NCBI GenBank assembly: GCA_002914805.1
Contig: JXTB01000006.1
Location: 1,829,831 to 1,893,830 of the forward strand
Reading direction: 5' to 3'
Length of the DNA stretch: 64,000 nt
DNA from: Parasponia andersonii
Lineage: Eukaryota; Streptophyta; Magnoliopsida; Rosales; Cannabaceae
Shown here: in pieces, positions 56,943 through 64,000 of the stretch
Position numbering within the stretch: position 1 is the stretch's first letter
Layout of the letters: each line of letters starts with the position of its first letter
Position numbers and translations under genes: made by a program
Notes under the pieces: generated by a model
Database searches by the model: none
Seen by the model: only the letters and a program-made list of their open reading frames with translations
What the model was told of the DNA's origin: nothing

Positions 56943-59900
56943 ATGCCTACTGATAGTTTAGCATCTCTTTAAGTTCTATCACTTAAAGGTAGCAACTTTG
57001 ATAATTGGACTATCAAAATGAAAGTCTTCCTTGGAGCACGTGATATTTGGGAAGTAGTAGAAAAAGGCTACGAAGAGCCAAGAGATGAGGCAACACTATC
57101 TTCAACACAAAAGTATAGTTCAAAATATTCAAGAAAAAGAGACAAAAAAACTTTCTTTCTCATCTACCAGGCCTTAGATAATGACGGGTTTGAGAAAATT
57201 TCAAGTGCATCTTCCGCTAAGAAAGAATGGGAGAAACTTCAAATTTCATATAAAGAATAAGAAAAACTTAAAAAGGTCCGTCTTCAAAGTATAAGAAGAG
57301 AGTTTAATTTATACCACATGACGAAAACTGAGTTTTTGACTATTTTTCAAGAGTTTTAGCCATTTCGAATCAAATAAAGAGAAATAGTGAGAAACTTGAA
57401 AATATTACGATCATGAAAAAGATTCTTCGATTATTAAACCCAAAGTTCGAGAATATTATTACTGTCATCGAAGAAACTAAAGATTTGAAAGCCATGACAA
57501 TAAAACAACTCTTGGGTTCTTGATAAGCTCACGAGGAAAAGAAAAAGAAGAAGCTAAATTTGAAGGAGTAACTTCTCAAGACACAACTCATAGATAGAAA
57601 AGATAGTCAATGAAGTGAAAAAAGTCAGCGTGGTCATAGTAGAGGACAAGCCCGAGGACAAGGACATAGTACAAGTCAAGGTCATGAACGAGGTTGGAAT
57701 TCCAATAATAACCATAATTATTATATCAGTAATTTCGAAAGAGGAGAAAGCTCTATAAGAGGTCATGGTAGAGCTTGAATGAACTCGAGGCATGAGAAGT
57801 CTTAAGATAAATGTTTCAATTGTCACAAGTTTGGCTATTATGCTAGAGAATATAGAGCACCCAATAGTAAAATTGAAGAGAAAGTAAATTATGTTAAAGA
57901 GAAAAGAGAAGAAAATAGCACTGTACTACTAGCATATAATGATAATAGTATAGGGCAAGACAAGCCATGGTATCTTGACACTAGTGCTAGCAATTATATG
58001 TGTGGGCATTGATCAATGTTCGTAGAGCTTGATGAATCAATCAGTAGGAGTATTTCTTTTGGTGATGATTCAAAAGTAGGTGTAAAAGAAAAAGATAAAA
58101 TTCTTATCCGCTTGAAAAATAAGGGACATCAATTTATTTCAAGTGTTTATTATGTACCATAATGAAAACAAACATTTTAAATTTGGGACAACTCTTAGAG
58201 AAAGGTTATGATATTTACTTGAAAGATTATAGTCTTTCTATAAAAGATAACAACATGAACTTGATTGCCAAGGCGCCTATGTCAAGAAATATTTAACATT
58301 CAAAATGATACGTCAAAATGTCTCAAAGCATGTTACAAGGATTCATCATGGCTATGACATTTGAAATTCGAGTATCTCAACTTCGAAGGACTAGAGCTAC
58401 TATCCAAAAAAGAGACGGTGAGAGGATTGCCATGCATCAATCATCCTGATCAGCTTTGTGAATGATGCTTACTCAGGAAGTAATTCAGGAAAAGCTTTAC
58501 AAAAAAATCGAATTCAAGAGCTCATAAGCCACTAGAGCTCGTGCATACAAATGTATGTGATCCTATCAAACCAAGTTCTTTCGGTAAGAGCAATTACTTG
58601 CTCTTTATTGACGATTTCTCAAAAAAGACTTGGGTTTATTTTTTGAAGCAAAAATCAGAAATCTTTGAAGCTTTCAAAAAGATCAAGATTGCCACGTAGA
58701 AAGAAAGCAGTTTTCAGATCAAAGCCATGAGATCTGACAAAGGAGAAGAATTTATTTCAAAAGAGTTCTAAGAATTCTGTGAAGCAAATGGAATTCGATG
58801 ACCTTTAACCATTCTAAGATCCCCTCAACAGAATAGTATGGTAGAAAGGAAGGGCTGGACCATCCTCAATATAGCTTGAAGCATGTTGAAAATTAAGAGA
58901 TTACCCAAAAAGTGTCGGGCAGAAGCTATTGTATATGCGATTTACTTATCCAATCGATCTTCAACAAGAAGTGTGTGGGGAAAGATACCACAAGAAGCAT
59001 GGAGCGAAAAGAAGCCTAGGATCTTCTACTTGAGAGTCTTTAGAAGCATAGCCAATGTGCATGTGCCAGACGAACATAGAACCAAGCTTGATGATAAAAG
59101 CGAGAAGTTCATTTTCATCAGCTACGATACCAACTCCAATAGATATAAGTTATACAATCCCAACAGTGGAAAAAAAAATCATTAGTCAAGATGTAATATT
59201 TGATAAAGAAGGTGAATGAGACTTTGGTTCTCAAATAAATGACTACAATGTTTTTCACAATTTACCTCCATCTTTCTTAACTGAGAGGCATGAAGAATAT
59301 ACAAGAAGTCTTGAAGATTTGTATGTGGTGACCGATAGACTCGAAAACCTCACTCTATTTTGCTTATTTGCTAATTATGAACTGGTGAACTTCTAAGAGG
59401 TTGTACAAGACGAAAAATAGAGGAATGTGATAGATGAAGAAGTCAAAGCCATAGAGAAGAATGACACTTGGGAACTATTCACTCTTCCCAAAGGTCATAA
59501 AGCTACCAGTGTAAAATAGGTTTACAAGGTGAAGAAGAATGCCAATGGAGAGGTAGAAAGATACAAAGCAAGGCTATTTACAAAAGACTATAGTCAAAGA
59601 GTCAGCATTGACTACGATGAGGTATTTGCTCCTGTTACACAATTAGAAACTATAAGAATAATTATTTCTCTTCCTACTCAGAACAAATGGAAGATTTATC
59701 AGATGGATGTAAAGTCTACATTTCTAAATAGAGTTCTTAAAGAAGAAGTCTATATCAAACAACTATTAGGTTATGAGGTGAAAGGGCATGAAAATAAGGT
59801 TTTAAATCTGAAGAAGGCTCTTTACGGTCTAAAGAAATCACTAAGAGCATGGAACAACCGAATTGATAAATATTTCTAAGAGAATAGATTTATTAAGTAC

Positions 59901-60924
59901 CCTTATAAACATACTTTCTATGTTAAAACTAAAGATGGAGACATTCTGGTCGTATGCTTATACGTGGATGATCTTATATTCACAGGAAGTAATCTAAGGA
60001 TGTTCGACGAATTCAAGAGAGTAATGACATATGAGATTGAAATGACAGATATCGGACTTATGGCATACTACCTCTGTATACAAGTCAAGCAAAAGGAACA
60101 AGGCATCTTTATCTCTCAATAAAGCTATACAAAGGAGATTCTGAAGAAGTTTAATATAGATGATTGTAAGTCGATAAGTACACTAGTGGAATGTGGAATT
60201 AAATTATTCAAAGATGATGAAGTAGAAAAAATGGATCCAACACTCTTTAAGAGTCTTGTTGGATATCTTTGGTACTTGATATGTACAAGGCCTGACATTC
60301 TCTATGCAACTGGATTAGTGAATCATTACATGGAAACTCCAAGGACTACTCACTTTAAAGCTATAAAGAGAACACTTCAAAGTTGTAAAGAGAACTCTCT
60401 GTTACCTAAAAGGTACGATCAATCTTGGTTTGTTCTATTCAGTTTTCAATGATTACAAACTCATTGGTTACAGTGATATGATTGGACTGGAGATACTGAT
60501 GATCGAAAAAGCATAACTGGTTTTTGTCTTTTTTATGGGAGAAACTGCCTTCACCAGGTTATCTAAGAAATAACCGATTGTCACTCTTTCAACATACGAA
60601 GCTGAGTACATAGCTGCTACATCATGTGTTAGTCATGTAATCTAGCAAAGAAGGTTGTTGAAAGAGTTAAACATGCCTCAAAATGAGTCAACAGAGATTT
60701 GTATCGATAAAAAGTTAGCAATAGCTTTGGCTAAAAATCCAGTCTTTCATGACCGAAGCAAGCATATCGAAACTTGCTATCATTACATAAGAGAATATAT
60801 AGCAAACAAAGAACTACAATTAGAGTATATGAGATCATATGATCAGATTGTTGATATTTTCACCAAGCCACTCAAGTTTGAAGACTTCGCAAGATTAAGA
60901 AACTTGCTTGGTATTATAAAATAA
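56943..60924 (+). pseudogene. copia gag-pol polyprotein (decayed)
   Basis: Gag starts at 56943 (MPTDSLASL) and includes a NWTIKMKVFLGARDIWEVV-type domain. A zinc knuckle remnant lies at about 57805-57860 (CFNCHKFGYY, with the His and last Cys changed to Tyr). The protease motif is DTSAS in place of DTGAS at about 57976-57991. Integrase spans about 58500-59100 ([17 protein letters not shown]). Reverse transcriptase spans about 59490-60150 (YKARLFTKDYSQR, DYDEVFAPVTQLETIR, YVDD at 59961-59972). RNase H ends at 60924 with SKHIETCYHYIRE and VDIFTKPL. At least a dozen in-frame stops and several frameshifts are present. Confidence 0.92.
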
Positions 60925-60928
60925 GTTT

Positions 60929-60937
60929 AAGGAGGGG
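60929..60937 (+). other. polypurine tract of the copia element
   Basis: AAGGAGGGG directly precedes the 3' LTR, where plus-strand synthesis would be primed. Confidence 0.8.
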
Positions 60938-61405
60938 TGTTGAAAATAAACTTGTTTAAACCCATAAAAAGTGTTATAGGCCTATCAATATAAGGTTCAA
61001 TAAGTTAAAGTTAGCCCAAGTGCAAAGCTCATAAAAGAAGAAGTCCAAGTTCAAATGGAAGAAGCCTTCTTCCTAAAATTTTCTAGTGTTAGCTAGATAT
61101 TAGTTTTTTGCATGTGAATCATTTGATTACTTAGATTATTATTAGAAGTATGTAAAACAAAATTTGTGTGGCTTAAGGATTTTTATAATTGTTTATTTAT
61201 GTGGTTCTCATTGTTTCTCATATAATATAAATACCCCTCTCCATTTGAGTTCTAAGCATCAAGTAAGAAGCAAAGTTTCTAAGAGTGAAGACAAGAGAGA
61301 AAGAAGCATAACTTCTAATAAATAAGTGAGCTTGAAGAGTGAAGTTGAGAATTTTCTATTGTAATAATATTTGAGTGAGTAATAAAGCTTGTTTTATATC
61401 CAACA
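60938..61405 (+). repeat. copia 3' LTR
   Basis: 468 bp, colinear with 55977-56443. TATAAATA at 61226-61233. It ends CCAACA, followed by the GTATT target duplication. Confidence 0.9.
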
Positions 61406-61410
61406 GTATT

Positions 61411-61912
61411 GTCTTCCAATTTTTAAATTTATGATATCAAGCATAAGTATAAGTGATTAATAAAATCATTCTAAACAGTAGGCTTTTCTAGAATGAGTAG
61501 TCCATTTTAATTTTATTATAACTATAACAACCTAGAAAAACTAGAACTTATATCAAAATGCAATTTGGTGACTTAAAAAAACTAAGAAAAAATAAAACAA
61601 GAAATTATATCGAAACCTTTTTTGTTTGGCAGTGTCTAAAAATGAGTATTATTAAGGTCAACTAAATTCAAGCAATACTATATTAGGATAAGTTTAGCGA
61701 CAAATAATCGACTTATCATGTTTGAATCTATCATTTTCTCAACACGTTAAGAGGAAAAAAAAAAGATTGTTCTATCTAGCTTCCGGAAATTGATGTAATT
61801 AGCCTTAGCTTTCAAATGAGAACTATATGAACTATATATAAGCTAGCTTTATAAGGATAAATGAAAATATCTAATAGGAAAAAAATTTGTAACTTCACTT
61901 CAATTCATTACT
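61411..61912. other. AT-rich spacer
   Basis: Nothing recognisable between the copia element and the palindromic LTR pair. Confidence 0.5.
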
Positions 61913-62257
61913 TGTAAAATCTATGAAGTCATAAGGGCAAATTGAACATTTTAAGAGTAATGACAAAGTTGTAATTACTGAAAGATTGCTCAGAAAATTG
62001 GTAACTATGTAAATAACGTTGTTATTTATCTTGACTTATATTAAATACTAATGGACCCGTTTCACAGACTCTGTATGTATAACTAGTGTGTTGGATTGTG
62101 AGACTACTGATAATAATACTTGGTTTGTTTTAATAAATTTCATTAATAATCTAAGTCTAATGGTGATCACAAAACTGTGAGAATTTTTCTTTTAAAATTA
62201 TTTTATGAATTTTTCTAAAATAACTTTTGAATTTCCACTTGTGAAATTCCCTTTCTG
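61913..62257 (+). repeat. left arm of an LTR palindrome (gypsy-type LTR, inverted)
   Basis: 345 bases that are the reverse complement of 62284-62628. It starts TGTAAAATCTATGAAG and ends CTTTCTG. It looks like the same short LTR in opposite orientation, lacking the CACGACCC start. There are about two mismatches in the inner ~200 bases and many more in the outer ~145. Confidence 0.85.
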
Positions 62258-62628
62258 CCACGACCCAAACCCCGGGCCAGTAACAGAAAGGGAATTTCAC
62301 AAGTGAAAATTCAAAAGTTATTTTAGAAAAATTCATAAAATAATTTTAAAAGAAAAATTCTCACAGTTTTGTGATCACCATTAGACTTAGATTATTAATG
62401 AAATTTATTAAAACAAACCAAGTATCATTATCAGTAGTCTCACAATCCAACACACTAATTATATATACAGAGTCCGTGAAACGGGCCCATTAATATTTAA
62501 TATAAGCCAAGATAAATAATATCATTATTTACATAGTTATTAATTTCCTGAGCTATCTTTCAGTAATTCCAACTTTGTCATTACTCTTCAAATGTCCAAT
62601 TTGCCCTTATAATTTCATAGATTTTACA
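62256..62628 (-). repeat. short gypsy-type LTR (right arm of palindrome)
   Basis: 373 bp starting TGCCACGACCCAAACC and ending AGATTTTACA, the family ends seen in the larger gypsy LTRs. Internal LTR sequence is much reduced. It is followed at once by a gypsy pol fragment in the expected orientation. Confidence 0.8.
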
Positions 62629-62795
62629 TCCTCCTCTCGTTGAGTGAATAGATACTTCAAACTCTTATGGACAGAATAAATCTCAAACTTCACACCATAC
62701 AGATAATATCTCCATATCTTAAGAGCAAAGATCATAGCTGCTAACTCTAGATCATGAGTGGGGTAGTTCTTCTCATGTGGCTTCTACTCAAGCTT
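62629..62795 (-). pseudogene. gypsy RNase H fragment
   Basis: The sequence matches 25145-25310 of the full gypsy element, the RNase H part, in the same orientation (ATACTTCAAACTCTTATGG, CTTCACACCATACAGATAA, CTTCTCATGTGGCTT). Integrase and the rest are missing, so a large internal deletion joins LTR end to RNase H. Confidence 0.82.
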
Positions 62796-63696
62796 ACATT
62801 TTGTTTTGCAAGCTAAGGAGATATCTTTTTAATATAGAAGTAAAACATCAAGATACTGATGACTTATCCGTAAAGAGCTGTTTGGTATGGGATAATCTTT
62901 AGGTGGAAATGAGTATTTTAATACATTCCCATATTTAGTACCATTTTAACATTCAATAAAGTAATCACCTTGGGAATCAAATCTTCTTGTAGATTTTAAA
63001 TGACCTCCCATCTAAAACTCATCCTAAAAAATGAAATAAACAAAAATATGACATCTTAGGAATCATAGCAAATTATTTTATTTTATACTAATAAATTTTA
63101 TTATTTTATAAGTAATTTATTTTTTTAATTATTTTTTAATTTTAATTTAAGTACATTCACATGCATAACCAAACACAGTAATCTAATATCCTATGAATTA
63201 TAGACAAGATTACTGTATACAACTAAATACAATTATTTTTGGATATCAGACAATCATATCACTATATTTAGCATTTTCATTAATCTGATAACTGAGATCA
63301 ACTTGTACCGAATGGCCCTAAAGAATTCAAATATACATATCATTAACTTACAATTGTATTACCTAGAAATACATAAAGTAACATTAAATTAAAAAGAAAT
63401 TTCAATAGTTAACACAAAATCAATAGTCTAACATTATTATTTAGAAATGTGTGCATAATCTTCATGTAATTATAGTAGATTTTCTCGTTAATTATTTCAT
63501 TTGGCCTAATTCATTTAATTTTAATTTTATAAAAGCTCACCAACAATGAGAAGGCTACATTCCAAATTGAACATGTTCTCATCTCATCATTATCTTTTGA
63601 ATGAATTTACAAAATATTTCCATGCTTATAGAATTTATTTTTTAAAAAAGAAAAAGAAAAAAAAAACTTATAAAGTGCTTATTGGCACACACATAG
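62796..63696. other. AT-rich intergenic DNA
   Basis: No gene is visible. A poly-A-rich run lies at 63642-63666, just before the copia LTR. The 97-codon frame at 63546-63839 runs into the LTR and is not a gene. Confidence 0.5.
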
Positions 63697-64000
63697 TGTT
63701 GGAAAGTAAAACAAACTTTATTAATACTTTTACAAGAGAAAATTCTCAACTTTACTCTTCGAGCTCACTCACTCACTCACTAGAAGTTATACTTCTTTCT
63801 CTCTTCTCTTCACTCTTAGAAGCTTTGCTTCTTACTTAATACTTAGAACTCAAATGGGGAGGGGTATTTATATTACATGAGAAACCATGAGAACTACACA
63901 AATAAATAATTACAAAAATCCTTAAACCACACATATTTTCTTCTATACACTTCTAATAATAATCAAATAATTCACATGTAAAAAGCTAATATCTACCTAA
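63697..64000 (-). mobile_element. copia LTR, minus strand, cut by the window edge
   Basis: Starts TGTTGGAAAGTAAAACAAAC, the reverse complement of the 3' end of the copia LTR at 61405. It continues colinearly to the window end, including the TATA box complement at 63865-63872. Whether a solo LTR or a full element continues cannot be seen. Confidence 0.88.

Larger units (their letters stand above)
55977..61405 (+). mobile_element. Ty1/copia LTR retrotransposon, full length but decayed
   Basis: LTRs at 55977-56443 and 60938-61405 start TGTTGA and end in CCAATA and CCAACA. A perfect 5-bp target duplication, GTATT, lies at 55972-55976 and 61406-61410. Pol order is protease, integrase, reverse transcriptase, RNase H, which defines Ty1/copia. 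The element is 5.4 kb. Many stops and frameshifts break the single long frame, and the primer site is also mutated, so it is a fossil. More LTRs of the same family are at 32575-35131 and 63697-64000. Confidence 0.94.

Noticed and set aside
57554-57826. Minus-strand frame rich in Thr and Ser
   Set aside because: It is antisense to the decayed copia gag region.

Overview
The window is nuclear DNA from a flowering plant, most likely a eudicot. It is AT-rich, its genes have GT-AG introns, and LTR retrotransposons and DNA transposons fill most of the space. The species cannot be named from the sequence alone. Only three genes look intact, all on the minus strand: two closely related secretory class III peroxidases and one NRT1/PTR-family (NPF) transporter. 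No tRNA, rRNA or CRISPR array was recognised.

Layout. 1-3.9 kb: AT-rich intergenic DNA with a locally duplicated block. 3.9-8.6 kb: peroxidase gene 1 (4 exons, 323 aa) with its promoter and a MITE in intron 1. 10.5-20.6 kb: a 10,061-bp CACTA (En/Spm) transposon with a TAT target duplication, carrying decayed TNP2-like and Ptta/En/Spm-like genes. 20.9-30.7 kb: a Ty3/gypsy chromovirus-like retrotransposon on the minus strand, with two ~2.5-kb LTRs and an AGAAG target duplication; its gag-pol is broken by stops. 32.6-35.1 kb: a gypsy-type solo LTR nested in an old copia solo LTR. 35.7-39.4 kb: peroxidase gene 2 (4 exons, 320 aa), a duplicate of gene 1. 41.2-44.8 kb: a gypsy-type solo LTR containing a nested solo LTR of another family. 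46.1-50.2 kb: the NPF gene (4 exons, 587 aa). 53.8-54.3 kb: an inverted pair of the MITE seen in peroxidase intron 1. 56.0-61.4 kb: a full-length but decayed Ty1/copia element with a GTATT target duplication. 61.9-62.8 kb: a palindromic pair of short gypsy LTRs with a pol remnant. 63.7-64 kb: a copia LTR running off the window edge.

The main story is a duplicated peroxidase gene, coding exons plus about 1.2-1.3 kb of upstream DNA. The copies are now about 31 kb apart because transposons filled the space between them. Matching target-site duplications fix the edges of five insertions exactly. I found no new defence or enzymatic system. The observations most worth checking are the palindromic LTR pair, whose arms are nearly identical at the centre and diverge outward, a strong foldback inside the CACTA element, and short conserved blocks in the two peroxidase promoters.
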